Source: Gemmatimonadota bacterium (GTDB lineage: Bacteria > Gemmatimonadota > Gemmatimonadetes > Longimicrobiales > Gaopeijiaceae). From it: DNA of 57,213 nt. A program made the translations under genes and the position numbers. The stretch spans positions 1-57,213 of the forward strand of contig SHZR01000017.1 in the NCBI GenBank assembly GCA_009692205.1, read 5' to 3'. A model generated the notes under the pieces. That model saw nothing but the letters and a program-made list of their open reading frames with translations. It was not told where the DNA came from and searched no databases. Positions 10,405 to 21,432 of this stretch are shown here, one piece after another (position 1 is the stretch's first letter; every line of letters starts with the position of its first letter).

Positions 10405-11585
10405 GTCAGCGCCTCTGCGTGGGGCGTGCGCGCGAGTGCGCGGCGGAGGTCGCGGACGAGCCCGCCGATGACGAGCTGCGGGTTCACATTCGCGAGCGTG
10501 AGCTCACGGGCGCGCTCGACCCTGCCGAACGCGCTCGCGATCTGGAAGGATGTGAGACCGCCCTGCACGACGATGCGGTCGAGCTCGGCTAGCTTGTCCT
10601 GGTTCATCACCGCGCTCCTCGCCCCGGCGGCCACCGCGGCCAGATCCCGCAGCCATTCCTCGGCGAAGCCGAAGATCTCCACGAGCCCGCGTCCCTGGGA
10701 CGACGGGAACCCGAGCGCGAGGACGTGGGCCTCGGACGCGCGCTGCGCGGTGGCCGCGACGATGATCTCGAGCGCGCGACTACGGAGGACTTCTAGGGGC
10801 CCGGTCGGAGCGCCGTCCGCTAGGAATCCGAGGGCGCGTCCGATGGACCCCTGGCTCAACCCCGCCGCCCACGCCGCCGACTTGGGGTCGATCGACGCGT
10901 GGCGTTCCAGGAAGGCGGCCACATCGGCCACCGGCAACGGCGCGAGGTGCAGCGGGACCATCCGGGACGGGATGGTGGCGGGCAGGCGTCCCGATTCACT
11001 GGTCGTGAGGATGAAGCGGGCACCCCCCGGTGGCTCTTCCAGGAGCTTGAGCAGGGCGTTCGCCGCTTCTGGACTCGACTCCTGCGGCACGAGGAGATCG
11101 GCGTCGCCCACGAGGAACACGGGTCCACGGGCCATGACGGGTCGCTTGTACGCCTTGGCGCGTATGTTCTTCACCGTGCCGACGTAGAGGCCGCGCACCT
11201 CTTCGGAGTGGCTCGAGCGCAGGGGAGCTTCACGGATCTCCACGAGTTCATCGAGGCGTGCCTCCTCGAGGGCGTCGGCCAGGCGGTCTCCCGCCGCGTT
11301 CTTCGGGCGCGGGAGGGGGAAGTACCAGTGGACGTCGGGATGCTCCAACGAGAGGGCCATCCGACAAGACGCGCACGCGTCGCACGGCCCGTGCTCCGGC
11401 CGCTCGCACACGAGGAGCTGCGCGAGCCAGAGCGCCACGCGCTGCTTGCCGATGCCGCGCGGGCCGTGGAAGAGAAGCGCCGCGGGGAGGACGCCTCTCG
11501 CGTGAGCGCTGGCCAGCGCCGCGCGCGCGCGTTCGTGGCCGAGGACCGGATGCAGGCTCACGCTCAGCGGGCCGGCTTCAGCCAC
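10401..11585 (-). CDS. holB: DNA polymerase III clamp-loader delta-prime subunit
   Basis: A AAA+ family clamp-loader subunit that helps load the sliding clamp in replication. It is 394 aa from a GTG start that overlaps the last codons of the envC-like gene by 22 bases. [14 protein letters not shown] opens the domain. The P-loop is GPRGIGKQ (residues 41-48), followed by a four-cysteine zinc module (Cys60, Cys68, Cys71, Cys74). The sensor region includes [19 protein letters not shown] with [14 protein letters not shown]. The P-loop is more intact than in E. coli HolB. The C-terminal domain is less conserved, as usual. Confidence 0.88.
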   Translation of the reverse strand: MAEAGPLSVSLHPVLGHERARAALASAHARGVLPAALLFHGPRGIGKQRVALWLAQLLVCERPEHGPCDACASCRMALSLEHPDVHWYFPLPRPKNAAGDRLADALEEARLDELVEIREAPLRSSHSEEVRGLYVGTVKNIRAKAYKRPVMARGPVFLVGDADLLVPQESSPEAANALLKLLEEPPGGARFILTTSESGRLPATIPSRMVPLHLAPLPVADVAAFLERHASIDPKSAAWAAGLSQGSIGRALGFLADGAPTGPLEVLRSRALEIIVAATAQRASEAHVLALGFPSSQGRGLVEIFGFAEEWLRDLAAVAAGARSAVMNQDKLAELDRIVVQGGLTSFQIASAFGRVERARELTLANVNPQLVIGGLVRDLRRALARTPHAEALT

Positions 11586-12769
11586 TGCAAGGGATCCTGT
11601 GCCTGCGGCGAGCTCCCCTGGAGCGGCGACCGGATCTGGAATTCGAGGTGGGGCCCCTCGGGCGTGTCGGAACCTCCGACGGTGCCCACCACCTGGCCGG
11701 CCAGCACGTCCCGGCCCTCCACCACCCCGAGTTCCTCGAGATAGAGGTAGAGCGTGTAGAACCCGTCGCCGTGACTGAGCACGACTGTCGGACCGTATCC
11801 CTCGAACGGGCCGGCGAGCGCGACCCGTCCAGACTTGACCGCCCGCACGGGTGTTCCCGTCGGCGCCGCCAGGCCGATGCCGTTCCAGCGCAGCACCATG
11901 CCGTTCGGCCGTTGCTCCCGGCCGAAGCGGTAGATGATGCGGCCGTCGAGAGGCCAGTCGAGCGTTCCGGCGTCGCTGGCGGTGATCGACGGGCCACCGA
12001 CGCGCGCGCGTGCGGCCTCGAGGGCCCGCCTGCGCTCCTCGAGCCCGTCGATCAGCGTGGTCATGCGCACTTCGTCGCCCTCGAGCTCGTCCAGCCGCGT
12101 GGTCGCTCGTTCCTCGCGCGAACGGAAGTCGCGCAGCGAGGACTCACGCTCGCCCTCGACGACGCGGAGTTGGGCCACCTCGGACACGCGGTCCTGACGG
12201 AGCATCCCGAGCTGCGACATGCGCTGCCGTAGGTCTTCGTTCTGGCCCACGAGCAGTCCCTCCAACGCGCGCACCCGCTCCACGAGCTGACGGTCGGTGG
12301 CGGCGATCTCCTGTAGGTAGCGGTATCGGTTGAGTAGGTCGGCGAACGAACTCGCGCCGAGCAGAACCTGGACGGTGTGGAGAGGTCCCATCTTGTAGAT
12401 GTCGCGCAGCCGTCGATTGAGCACCGCCTGGCTCTCGGAGAGGCGGTCCTGCGAGTAGATCAGGTCGCGCGTGGTTGTTGCGACCTCGGCGGAGGTGGCC
12501 TCCGACTGGAATTGCACTTCGGCGAGGACGGCCGTGCTGGCCGACAAGCGCCGCTCAACGTTGGCCAATTCCTGTGCCACGTCGCGGACGCGGTTGCGCA
12601 CGTCCCCGATCTCTTGCTCGAGTCGCTCGCGCTCTGCGCGGATCTGCTCGAGCCGTCTCTGGCTCTCGAGGATCTCCGCCCGCAGGTCGGGCTGCTGCGT
12701 CGCAGCTCGACAGGGTACCACGAGCGTCAGGAGCCAGGCGATTCGGAGGAACGTCGTCGCTCGAGCCAC
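11564..12769 (-). CDS. envC: EnvC-like murein hydrolase activator: coiled coil plus degenerate LytM domain
   Basis: 401 aa from a GTG start. The N-terminal signal peptide (FLRIAWLLTLVVPCRAA) leads into a long coiled coil, about residues 30-240, rich in Glu, Arg, Gln and Leu. A LytM/M23 fold covers about residues 270-395. The zinc ligands of active M23 enzymes are not intact: the usual HLH at the end of the domain is HLE (His374, Leu, Glu376), and the YAHL element reads YLYL. Loss of ligands together with the coiled coil is what defines EnvC-type amidase activators. In E. coli, EnvC is docked on FtsX and turns on amidases when FtsE hydrolyses ATP. Here ftsE and ftsX lie directly upstream, 6 bases away, which strongly supports that role. 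Confidence 0.85.
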   Translation of the reverse strand: MARATTFLRIAWLLTLVVPCRAATQQPDLRAEILESQRRLEQIRAERERLEQEIGDVRNRVRDVAQELANVERRLSASTAVLAEVQFQSEATSAEVATTTRDLIYSQDRLSESQAVLNRRLRDIYKMGPLHTVQVLLGASSFADLLNRYRYLQEIAATDRQLVERVRALEGLLVGQNEDLRQRMSQLGMLRQDRVSEVAQLRVVEGERESSLRDFRSREERATTRLDELEGDEVRMTTLIDGLEERRRALEAARARVGGPSITASDAGTLDWPLDGRIIYRFGREQRPNGMVLRWNGIGLAAPTGTPVRAVKSGRVALAGPFEGYGPTVVLSHGDGFYTLYLYLEELGVVEGRDVLAGQVVGTVGGSDTPEGPHLEFQIRSPLQGSSPQAQDPLQWLKPAR

Positions 12770-12775
12770 GCTACG

Positions 12776-13630
12776 CTACACCTCCCCGAGGTGGCGCCGG
12801 ATGGCAAGGGCGCTCGAGAACGCGCCGAAGACGACGCCGACGAGCACCCCGAGCCCGATCCATCCCGAGGGCAGCCACGCGACCTCGAAGAGGAAGGAGT
12901 AGACGCCACGGTAGGTCGCGTAGGTCAGCCCCCAGGCCAGGAGCCCGCCGAGCAGGCCGGCCATCGCGCCCTCGAGCAAGAACGGCCTGCGAATGAACGA
13001 GGCCTTCGCGCCCACGAGCCGCATGACGTAGATCTCGTCGCGGCGCGCGAACACCGCGATGCGCAGGGCCGTGCCGATGATGAGAGCGGCCACCATCGCG
13101 AACGCCGACCCCAAGACGCCCGCCGTGGCGGCTCCAATCCTCCGCAGGGCGAAGAGCTTGTCGACCCACTCGCGCCCGTAGCGCACATCCTCGACGAACG
13201 GGTAGGCCGCCGCCGCTTCGGAGACCCGCTCGACCACGTCCGGGTTTCGCTCGCCGGGACGCAGCTCGATTTCGAGGGACTGGGGGAGGGGATTCACCTC
13301 CAAGTCGGCGAAGAGCTCGCCGAACTCGGGAAGATCCGCCCGGGCTCGGTCCAGCGCATCACGCTTCGAGACGAAGCTCACGGACCGGACCTCGGGGATC
13401 TCGGCGAGCTCGGTGAGCGCGAGGTCAATCTCGCTCTGCCGCGCATCGTCACGCAGATAGACGGCGACTTCGACACGCTCCTCCACCGACGTCAGCGCGA
13501 GCTGCAGGTTGTACGTCGCGAGCCCGAAGAGGCCCACCACGTAGAGCGCCAGCCCGACCATCGCGGAGGAGAGACCCGTGAGGACGGGAGAGCGCTTGAA
13601 CCCGGCGGCGGCTTCGCGGATGGCGTGCAT
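12776..13630 (-). CDS. ftsX: Cell division ABC transporter-like membrane protein FtsX
   Basis: 284 aa with four predicted membrane helices: one at about residues 18-42, then three in the C-terminal half (for example FAMVAALIIGTALRIAVFA). The periplasmic loop between the first and second helices contains SVEERVEVAVYLRDDARQSEI and SVSFVSKRDALDRARADLPEF, a typical FtsX extracellular domain layout. The C-terminal part has the FtsX core (IYVMRLVGAKASFIRRPFLLEG). It forms a complex with FtsE and relays ATP hydrolysis to a periplasmic hydrolase activator, here presumably the adjacent EnvC-like protein. Confidence 0.93.
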   Translation of the reverse strand: MHAIREAAAGFKRSPVLTGLSSAMVGLALYVVGLFGLATYNLQLALTSVEERVEVAVYLRDDARQSEIDLALTELAEIPEVRSVSFVSKRDALDRARADLPEFGELFADLEVNPLPQSLEIELRPGERNPDVVERVSEAAAAYPFVEDVRYGREWVDKLFALRRIGAATAGVLGSAFAMVAALIIGTALRIAVFARRDEIYVMRLVGAKASFIRRPFLLEGAMAGLLGGLLAWGLTYATYRGVYSFLFEVAWLPSGWIGLGVLVGVVFGAFSSALAIRRHLGEV

Positions 13631-13636
13631 GACGTC

Positions 13637-14308
<672 letters not shown>

Positions 14309-14356
14309 CGGACAGGGCTGCTCTGAAAGGGCACCACCTAGCTCCGGAAGTGAAGG

Positions 14357-15313
14357 TTAGACACGGCCCGAACCCGTGTCAAAGCGCGCGTGCGCGAGCT
14401 GTGCCGCGAGTCGGAGGGCCTCCAGCATGGAGGATGCGTCCGCGCGACCCGTGCCCGCGATGTCGAAGGCGGTTCCGTGGTCCGGCGAAGTCCGGATGAA
14501 CGGGAGCCCGAGGGTGACGTTAACACCGGAGCCGAATGCGACGGTCTTGAACGCGGCCATGCCCACGTCGTGATACGGCGCGACGACCGCGTCGAACTCC
14601 CCGGCGAGGGCGCGTGCGAAGACCGTGTCGGCGGGCAGGGGGCCGGTCGCATCGACGCCTGCGGCACGGAGCCTCTCCACGGCGGGGACGAACATCCGTG
14701 CCTCCTCGTCGCCGAAGAGCCCGCCGTCCGACGCGTGGGGGTTGAGCGCGCAGAGAGCCAGACGGGGGGCAGGGAGCCTCCAGTCTCGGCGCAGCGCCTG
14801 GGCCAGGAGGGCGCCCTGCTCGAACAGGAGATCCTCGTCGATGGCGGCGGGAACGTCGCGCAGCGCGAGGTGCGTCGTCGCCAGCAGCACGCGCAAGGGG
14901 CCGCCGAGCTTCGTCGTCTCGGCCGCCATGAGCATGCCCACGGGCTCCGAGCCGGTGAGGCGCCCGAGCATCTCGGTTTGGCCGGGCACGTCCCAACCCG
15001 CCGCATGGAGGGATGGCTTGTGCACGGGCGCGGTCACGATGGCGTGGAAGGCACCCCTCTTGGCGGAGGCAACCGCGGTCTCGATCGAGCGCGCGGCGGC
15101 GGAGCCGGCCTCCGCGTCCGACGTCATGCCTCCCGACGCATACTCACGAATTGCGTCGGCCATGTCGTCGCCCCTGACGACGCGATCGGGGAGAGCGATG
15201 GCTACCTCCACCGAGGGCTCGCGCGACCCGAAACGCTCGAGCGCGCGCAGCGCGACCTCGGGGCCAATTCCCCGCGGATCACCGAGTGTGACGGCGATGT
15301 GCGGGCGGACCAC
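14357..15313 (-). CDS. pdxA: 4-hydroxythreonine-4-phosphate dehydrogenase
   Basis: This enzyme oxidises 4-phosphohydroxy-L-threonine in the DXP-dependent pathway to pyridoxal phosphate. It is 318 aa, matching the family, from a GTG start. VTLGDPRGIGPEVALRAL opens the protein. VTAPVHKPSLHAAG contains a metal-binding His segment, and VAPYHDVGMAAFKTVAFG the second. INVT-like and RTSPDHGTAFDIAGTG complete the substrate site. The start shares a base with the surA-like stop, so translation is likely coupled. The product is a vitamin enzyme among envelope genes, as often seen next to surA in Proteobacteria (surA-pdxA). Confidence 0.95.
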   Translation of the reverse strand: MVRPHIAVTLGDPRGIGPEVALRALERFGSREPSVEVAIALPDRVVRGDDMADAIREYASGGMTSDAEAGSAAARSIETAVASAKRGAFHAIVTAPVHKPSLHAAGWDVPGQTEMLGRLTGSEPVGMLMAAETTKLGGPLRVLLATTHLALRDVPAAIDEDLLFEQGALLAQALRRDWRLPAPRLALCALNPHASDGGLFGDEEARMFVPAVERLRAAGVDATGPLPADTVFARALAGEFDAVVAPYHDVGMAAFKTVAFGSGVNVTLGLPFIRTSPDHGTAFDIAGTGRADASSMLEALRLAAQLAHARFDTGSGRV

Positions 15314-16635
15314 TACATCCGGATCTCGACGTAGGTTTGCGCTCGCAGTTCCTCGAGGATCCTCTCGCGCTGGCGCTCCTGCTGCAGCTGTGTCGCGAGC
15401 TGCGTCCGCAGGTCCTCGAACGTGTACGCGCCGGCCTCGCGCACCGCGATCACTTTGACCACGGCGAAGCGAACGTCGCCGGGAGTGCCGGAGCCCGCCT
15501 GGTATTCCAGGGGCCCGACCACCTCGTCACCCGTGACCCCGCTGAGCGAGCCGTACACGGGCGGCAGATCCCCGAGCTGCTCGAAGGGGATGGACACGGA
15601 GTCGGGCGCGATCGGATCGGAGTACTCGTCGTAGAGGTCGATCATCGATTCGCCGGCCTGCGCCCGGCGGCTGATATCGACCCCGAGGGCGCGGGCTCTC
15701 TCCACGTCGGCGGTGGTGGTCTCGGGAATGATGAGGATGTGCCGGGCCTGCACCTCGCTACGGCCCCGGACGCGCTCGACCTTGATGATGTGGAATCCGA
15801 AGACCGTCTCGACGACCCTGCTGAAGCGCCCGACCGGGATCGCGAAGGCAGCGTCCTCGAACTCCTGCACCATCTGACCCCGCCGGAACCACCCGAGGTC
15901 GCCGCCCGCCGTTGCGGTGCCCACGTCGTCGGAGTTCGCGGTCGCGATGGCAGCGAAGTCCTCACCGGCCGCCACGCGCTCGAGCAGCGCTTCGGCTTCC
16001 GCACGGGCGAGGGCCTTCGCGCTGTCGCTCGGCGTGGGCCGGACCACGACCTGACGGAAGGTGAGGAGCCGTGGCCGCCGCTCGAGCAGGGCGCTCGCTT
16101 CCTCGAAGCGGCGGCGAAGGTCGTCCTCGGTGATCTCGACGGGTCGGGCGTCGCGCAGCCGGCTCTGGAAGTAGAGCTGGAAGATCTGGAGTTGCCGGGC
16201 GTCGTTGCGCAGGAAGTCCCGGTACTCGGCGAGTGTCCATCCCTCGCGTTGGAGCGCGACCTGGAGCGCGGGCTGGCCACCGAACTGGAGCGCGAGCCCG
16301 TCGATGCGCTCAGACACCTGGCGGTCGATCGCCGGTTCGTCCGGCTGGATCAGCGAGTCCTTCGCAGCCGCCTGCAGGACGATGAGCCGGTCCACCCACG
16401 TGTCGAGGACGTCCTCGAAGAATTGACCGTAGTCGGGGTCGGTCGGCTGCGGAGTCTCGGGGTCGCTGATCTGGAGCCGCTGGACCTCCTCGAGTACCTG
16501 AGTCTGTAGGACGACCGAGTCGCCGACGATAGCGATGACGCGGTCGACCACGTCGTCAGGGATGATGGCTTGCGCCCCGGCCGCCGTGGCCGAGATGGGC
16601 AGGGCCAAGAGCGCGGCCACGATTCGATTCAGCAT
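15313..16635 (-). CDS. surA: SurA-like periplasmic chaperone and peptidyl-prolyl isomerase
   Basis: 440 aa from ATG 16635. The frame stays open far upstream to 17199, but that extension overlaps the preceding gene and lacks similarity. A signal peptide ends at TAAGA before Gln. The SurA N-terminal chaperone region follows (VVDRVIAIVGDSVVLQTQVLEE), then a parvulin domain at about residues 185-300 (GGDLGWFRRGQMVQEFEDAAFA and VETVFGFHIIKVERVRGR). A second, weaker parvulin-like segment begins at ARHILIIPE. In the family it escorts outer-membrane proteins. Its place before pdxA matches the common surA-pdxA order. Confidence 0.88.
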   Translation of the reverse strand: MLNRIVAALLALPISATAAGAQAIIPDDVVDRVIAIVGDSVVLQTQVLEEVQRLQISDPETPQPTDPDYGQFFEDVLDTWVDRLIVLQAAAKDSLIQPDEPAIDRQVSERIDGLALQFGGQPALQVALQREGWTLAEYRDFLRNDARQLQIFQLYFQSRLRDARPVEITEDDLRRRFEEASALLERRPRLLTFRQVVVRPTPSDSAKALARAEAEALLERVAAGEDFAAIATANSDDVGTATAGGDLGWFRRGQMVQEFEDAAFAIPVGRFSRVVETVFGFHIIKVERVRGRSEVQARHILIIPETTTADVERARALGVDISRRAQAGESMIDLYDEYSDPIAPDSVSIPFEQLGDLPPVYGSLSGVTGDEVVGPLEYQAGSGTPGDVRFAVVKVIAVREAGAYTFEDLRTQLATQLQQERQRERILEELRAQTYVEIRM

Positions 16636-16676
16636 TCCAGGTCCTAAACCGTTCTCAGGGGAGGGGTTCCGGCCCG

Positions 16677-18110
16677 TTACCGGACCGAGTCCGGCGCCGG
16701 AGCTGCGGTTTCCGGGGTGTTTTCGATCGGTGACGGGCTCCGCCCCGCGCGGATCTGTCCGACGCTGAGGAGCGCCTGCCCGACGCCCGCGGCGTTCACC
16801 GCGATCGGCACGCGCTCGCGCAATTGGAACCCGACCAGCCCGAGCGGGACGATCCGCGTCGCTCCCGACAGATTGTCCGCCAACGCGGCCAGTACGGCGC
16901 GCTGCACGGCCACCTCCATCTCCTCGCCGGGGGCCAGGTCGAGATCGCGAAGGCCTAGCGCCTGTGTCGCGGCGAGAAGCTGGCCGCGCACTTCGCTGGT
17001 GAGGGAGTCCACTCTGGCAGGCGCGGGATCGAGGCCGGACACGCGCGCTTCGGTGACGAGGAGGTCGCGGCGTCCGAGGTCGAGCAGGAAGTCTTCCAGT
17101 TCCTCGTCCGTGGAGACGGACACTCGGTCGCGCAGCGACGGTTGCTCGAACTGGAGCATCTCCAGTAGTTCGCCGGCGGAGTAGTCTCCCGCGTCCCAAG
17201 AAACGAGCGGCCTCCGCGCGGCCCTGCCGGCTAGCGTGGTGCTCGGGTTGCGCGCGAGTTCGCGCGCAACGTCGAAGGCACCTTCGGCGATCTGGAGTCC
17301 GGCCGGACCCTCGAGGCCCGCCACGAACGTCGATTCCGCCGCGGCATTCCGCTGCTGCTGAACGCGGAGGCGGAACGCCGGAGCGACCTCGTCGAAGTCC
17401 TGGACCCGCCGCTCCTCGAGACGGATGAGGTGGAGCCCCATGGGGCTCTCGACGACCCCGCTGACTTCTCCGGGCTGGAGCGCGAGCACGGCCTCCTCGA
17501 AGGGCTGCACCATGTCGCCGCGAGCGAAGAAGCCCAGGTCGCCGCCCTCGGCCGCGCTGCCGGGATCCTGGCTGAACTGCCGCGCGAGGTCCTCGAAGCG
17601 TGCGCCCACGATGATGCGGTTCCTGAGCTGCTCGAGGGTGTTGCGCACGCTATCCTGCTGCGCGGGCGTCGCCTCGATCGGGAAGTTCATCATGATGTGG
17701 CGCGCGCGTAGCTCGACCTCCGGAGACTCGGTGGCGTACAGCGAGCTCAGCTCTTCCGGCGTGATGAACGTGTCGACTTGGATCACGGAGTCGCGCAACG
17801 CGAGAATCATCTCCTGGTCGATGCGCTGGCGGACCAAGTCCTCGATCTCCAGTTGCCCGTAGGTGGAGTCCTCCTGCGTAGCCTCGGCCAGGAGTGTGTA
17901 GTCGATCCAGAGCTCCAGGAGCGATTCGACGATCGCAGACTCCGTGGGCAGGCGCTCCTCGTCCGCCAAGAGGGTGACCACGTCATCCACGGTCAGCTCG
18001 TAGTCACCGACCCGCGCGACGACGTTGGCGTCCATCGCATCGTCCCCACAGCCGGCCGCGGCGAGCGTGAGGCAACCGAGAACCGGGGCGATCATCCTGA
18101 GCTTTCTCAC
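16677..18110 (-). CDS. Lipoprotein parvulin-type peptidyl-prolyl isomerase (PrsA/SurA-like)
   Basis: About 477 aa. The best start is GTG 18110, six bases after a GAGGAG that overlaps the mfd stop; ATGs at 18134 and 18116 lie before or on that ribosome site. The signal ends in a lipobox, LAAAGC, followed by GDDAM, so the protein is a lipoprotein. The N-terminal SurA/PrsA-type helical region (ARVGDYELTVDDVVTLLADE) precedes a parvulin domain at about residues 135-240 (RARHIMMNF, GGDLGFFARGDMVQPFEEAVLA and VESPMGLHLIRLEERRV). The C-terminal 200 residues resemble the returning helical part. The two adjacent isomerases are probably non-redundant: this one is membrane-anchored and the surA-like one is soluble. 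Confidence 0.85.
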   Translation of the reverse strand: MRKLRMIAPVLGCLTLAAAGCGDDAMDANVVARVGDYELTVDDVVTLLADEERLPTESAIVESLLELWIDYTLLAEATQEDSTYGQLEIEDLVRQRIDQEMILALRDSVIQVDTFITPEELSSLYATESPEVELRARHIMMNFPIEATPAQQDSVRNTLEQLRNRIIVGARFEDLARQFSQDPGSAAEGGDLGFFARGDMVQPFEEAVLALQPGEVSGVVESPMGLHLIRLEERRVQDFDEVAPAFRLRVQQQRNAAAESTFVAGLEGPAGLQIAEGAFDVARELARNPSTTLAGRAARRPLVSWDAGDYSAGELLEMLQFEQPSLRDRVSVSTDEELEDFLLDLGRRDLLVTEARVSGLDPAPARVDSLTSEVRGQLLAATQALGLRDLDLAPGEEMEVAVQRAVLAALADNLSGATRIVPLGLVGFQLRERVPIAVNAAGVGQALLSVGQIRAGRSPSPIENTPETAAPAPDSVR

Positions 18111-18120
18111 TGCCATCTCC

Positions 18121-21100
18121 TCATGCGGCAGCACCCGCCGTCCTGAGCGCCGCCAATGCTACGGTTAACGTTTCCATGATCGGCTCCGATCCCTCCTGCT
18201 CGAAGCGAACCGACAGGGGCCGAACCCGCCGGACTTCGATGCTCGTCTTCTGTCGGCGCAGGGGTGCTTCCAGCGCCGCCATCTTGGGCACGACGTTCTC
18301 GCGGAAGCTGAGTCGCGCGGAGCGTCCTCGCACGTAGATCTTCTCGACTCCCACGGAGCGCCCGAGCACCCTGAGGGCCGCACCCGCCAGCAGCCGCTCG
18401 ACTTCCTCGGGAGGGGGCCCGAAGCGGTCGGTGAGCTCCGCCCGAAGCGCCTCCACTTCCTCGACGCCCTCCAGCTTGGACAGGCGCCGGTAAAGATGCA
18501 GCTTTTGCCCGGAATCTGAAACGTAGGCATCCGGCAGGAAGGCGGCTCCCCCGAGCGACACCTCCGGGTCTGGCCATTCGACGGCCGCCTCGCCCTTCTC
18601 GATGCGCTCGACCGTTCGCTTGAGCAGCCGCATGTACGCGTCGATCCCGATCTGCTGCGCGAATCCCGACTGGTCCGCCCCGAGGAGGTTCCCGGCGCCT
18701 CGGAGCTCTAGATCGCGCAGGGCCACCGAATACCCGGCCCCGAGCTCCGTGTAGTGCTCCAGGACGCGAAGCCGTCGCTCGGCGTCCTCCCCGATCTCGT
18801 CCGGCACGATCAGGTAGCAGTAGGCACGCCGGTCGGAGCGCCCCACGCGCCCGCGGATCTGATACAGCTGGGACAGGCCAAAGCGGTCCGCACGGTCGAC
18901 GATGAGCGTGTTGGCATTGGGGACGTCTAGCCCGTTCTCGATGATCGACGAGCACACGAGAACGTCCACCTCGGCGTCCACGAACGCGCGCATCACGTCG
19001 TCGAGGTCGTGCGCGTTCATCTGCCCGTGCGCCACCGCGACCCGGGCCTCCGGCACGAGTCCGCGCACCTCCTCGGCCAGGGTGTATATGGTGTCGACGC
19101 GATTGTGCAGGAAGAACGCCTGTCCGCCTCGGTCGAGCTCCCGGTGCAGGGCGTCGATGAGGAGCTGGTCGGACCAGGGCAGGACGTTCGTGAAGATCGG
19201 CATCCGGTCGCGGGGCGGCGTGCGGATGATCGAGAGGTCACGGATGCCCGACATCGAGAGATAGAGCGTACGCGGGATGGGCGTCGCCGTGAGGGAGAGC
19301 ACGTGCACCGAGGTGCGCATCTGCTTCAGGCGCTCCTTATGCTTGACGCCGAAGCGCTGCTCCTCGTCGATGATGAGCAGGCCGAGGTCCTTGAAGACCA
19401 CGTCGTCGGAGAGGAGACGGTGCGTGCCGATGATGATGTCTACGCCACCCTCGGCGAGGGTCGCGAGCAGCTCGTTCTGCTCCTTCGCCGTCCGGAAGCG
19501 CGAGAGCGCTCCGACGCGCACCGGGTAGTCGGCCAGGCGCTCGGCGAACGTGTGCCGGTGCTGCTCGACCAGGATGGTGGTGGGCGCGAGCACCGCCACC
19601 TGCTTTCCATCCTGCACCGCCTTGAACGCCGCGCGGATCGCGACCTCCGTCTTGCCGTAGCCGACGTCGCCGCAGAGCAGGCGGTCCATGGGACGCTTCG
19701 ACTCCATGTCGCGCTTCACGTCGATGACCGCCTGGCGCTGGTCGGGTGTGTCGTCGTACAGGAACGACGACTCCATCTCCTTTTGCCACTTCGTGTCCGG
19801 TGAGAACGAGAATCCCCGAGTTGCCTGCCTGCGGGCGTAGAGCTCGAGAAGCTCGACCGTCATGTCCTCGATCGCCTTCTCGGTCTTCGCGCGGAGGGCC
19901 TTCCAGCGCTTGCCCCCGATGCTGTGGAGCTTGGGCGGCTGGGCATCCTCGGACTCGCCGATCCAGCGCTCCACGAGGTCGAGCCGGTAGACCGGAACGC
20001 GGAGGATCTCGGCCCCCTGGTACTCGATGGCCAGCGCCTCCAGCTCCTCGCCGGCCACCTCGATGTGCTGGAGGCCGACGAAGCGCCCGATCCCGTGGTC
20101 CATGTGCACCACGTAGTCGCCAGGCGTCAGCTGCGCGAGGCTCTCGAGCGCGACGGCTCCGCGGAAGTGCCGGCTGCGCCGCACGCGTCGGGCACGGCGG
20201 AAGATCTCGTGATCGTTGACGACGCGAAGCGGAGGGGCGCTCGAACGCAGCTCGAATCCGGTCGCGAGTGTGCCGAGTCCGATCTGCGTCCCCGGTGGGA
20301 TGCGGCCGGGTCCACCCAGGATCTCCTCGAGACGCACGAGCTGTCCGTCGTTGTCGCAGAGGAGGAGCGTGTGCTGGCCGGTGGCGGCGCCCTCGCGCAG
20401 ATAGGCGTCGAGCACCTCCATGTCTCGGTCGATCGCTGGCGGCGGCCCGGAGTCCAGGCGGTGCTCCGCGTCTGCGCCGGGCAGCAGGTCCAGGCGCGGC
20501 CTCGACCCGAGCAGCGCGCGGAGCTCTTGGGGCGGCACGAAGAGCGCCGGCGGGTCGGGCGGGGTCGCCCCCGACTCCACCAGGCTCGTGTACAGCTCTG
20601 CCGCGCGGACCCAGGTCCGTTCCGCGTCGGCCTCGAGGTCGCAGGCACCGAGCAGGGTGATGAGCGCGTCGCTCGGAAGGAGCTCGGCGAGCGACCGGGT
20701 CACGGTGGTGTCGTCGCCCGCCTCGTCGCGGCGGAAGTCGGTGGGTAGGACGTGGGTCTCGCCCACCTCGGCCGTCGAGCGCTGGTCGCGCACGTCGAAG
20801 AGCCGAATGGAGACGATCTCGTCGCCCCAGAACTCGAGGCGCACCGGGTCGCCCGCCGCGACCGAAAAGACGTCGAGGATGCCGCCACGCACCGCGAACT
20901 GCCCGACCTCCTCGACGAGCGACACGCGCTCGAAGCCACGGGCCTCCAGCGTGCCGGGCAGGGAGGCGAAGGCGAGGGTGTCGCCCACGCGAAACGTCTG
21001 GCGCAGCTCTGCGAGTCGCGCGGGCACCGGAACGCGCTCCTGCAGCGCTCTCGGTGTCGTGACGATGATTCGCACCCGACCCGAGAGCAGGGCCTCGACC

Positions 21101-21432
21101 GCCTCGACCCGGAGGCCTCCGATCTCCAGATGCGGCTCGGCCTCCTCGTACGGGAGTGCCTCCTTCTGCGGATAGAGGTGCGACTCACCCTCGCTCTCGA
21201 GCAGCGTCTCCAGGTCGGCCTGCGCCGCCGCGGCGCCGAGAGGCGTCTCGGCCACGCACACGAAGACCTTGTCCGGGCGCGCGCGGTGAAGCGCCGCGAC
21301 CACCGCGGGGGCGAGCGAGCCGACGGCACCGCCCAGCGTGGCACGCTGTCCGGGCGCGGGAAGGCGACCGGCCAGGTCGCTCACGGCGGTGCACGACGCC
21401 ACCGCCTCCAGGACTCGGTTAGGGGAGGGCAC
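18121..21432 (-). CDS. mfd: Transcription-repair coupling factor
   Basis: This protein removes stalled RNA polymerase at DNA lesions and recruits UvrA. GTG 21432 (GGAG seven bases upstream) gives 1103 aa, near the family norm; further upstream extension overlaps the BatA-like gene and is not conserved. Visible parts are the UvrB-homology N-terminus, the RNAP-interacting domain around [19 protein letters not shown], helicase Walker [16 protein letters not shown], motif [28 protein letters not shown], motif [18 protein letters not shown], and the C-terminal domain. It overlaps the BatA-like stop by 14 bases. Confidence 0.96.
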   Translation of the reverse strand: MPSPNRVLEAVASCTAVSDLAGRLPAPGQRATLGGAVGSLAPAVVAALHRARPDKVFVCVAETPLGAAAAQADLETLLESEGESHLYPQKEALPYEEAEPHLEIGGLRVEAVEALLSGRVRIIVTTPRALQERVPVPARLAELRQTFRVGDTLAFASLPGTLEARGFERVSLVEEVGQFAVRGGILDVFSVAAGDPVRLEFWGDEIVSIRLFDVRDQRSTAEVGETHVLPTDFRRDEAGDDTTVTRSLAELLPSDALITLLGACDLEADAERTWVRAAELYTSLVESGATPPDPPALFVPPQELRALLGSRPRLDLLPGADAEHRLDSGPPPAIDRDMEVLDAYLREGAATGQHTLLLCDNDGQLVRLEEILGGPGRIPPGTQIGLGTLATGFELRSSAPPLRVVNDHEIFRRARRVRRSRHFRGAVALESLAQLTPGDYVVHMDHGIGRFVGLQHIEVAGEELEALAIEYQGAEILRVPVYRLDLVERWIGESEDAQPPKLHSIGGKRWKALRAKTEKAIEDMTVELLELYARRQATRGFSFSPDTKWQKEMESSFLYDDTPDQRQAVIDVKRDMESKRPMDRLLCGDVGYGKTEVAIRAAFKAVQDGKQVAVLAPTTILVEQHRHTFAERLADYPVRVGALSRFRTAKEQNELLATLAEGGVDIIIGTHRLLSDDVVFKDLGLLIIDEEQRFGVKHKERLKQMRTSVHVLSLTATPIPRTLYLSMSGIRDLSIIRTPPRDRMPIFTNVLPWSDQLLIDALHRELDRGGQAFFLHNRVDTIYTLAEEVRGLVPEARVAVAHGQMNAHDLDDVMRAFVDAEVDVLVCSSIIENGLDVPNANTLIVDRADRFGLSQLYQIRGRVGRSDRRAYCYLIVPDEIGEDAERRLRVLEHYTELGAGYSVALRDLELRGAGNLLGADQSGFAQQIGIDAYMRLLKRTVERIEKGEAAVEWPDPEVSLGGAAFLPDAYVSDSGQKLHLYRRLSKLEGVEEVEALRAELTDRFGPPPEEVERLLAGAALRVLGRSVGVEKIYVRGRSARLSFRENVVPKMAALEAPLRRQKTSIEVRRVRPLSVRFEQEGSEPIMETLTVALAALRTAGAAA

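Noticed and set aside
16636-17199. N-terminal extension of the surA-like frame
   Set aside because: It overlaps the lipoprotein isomerase gene, has no similarity, and the signal peptide begins at 16635.
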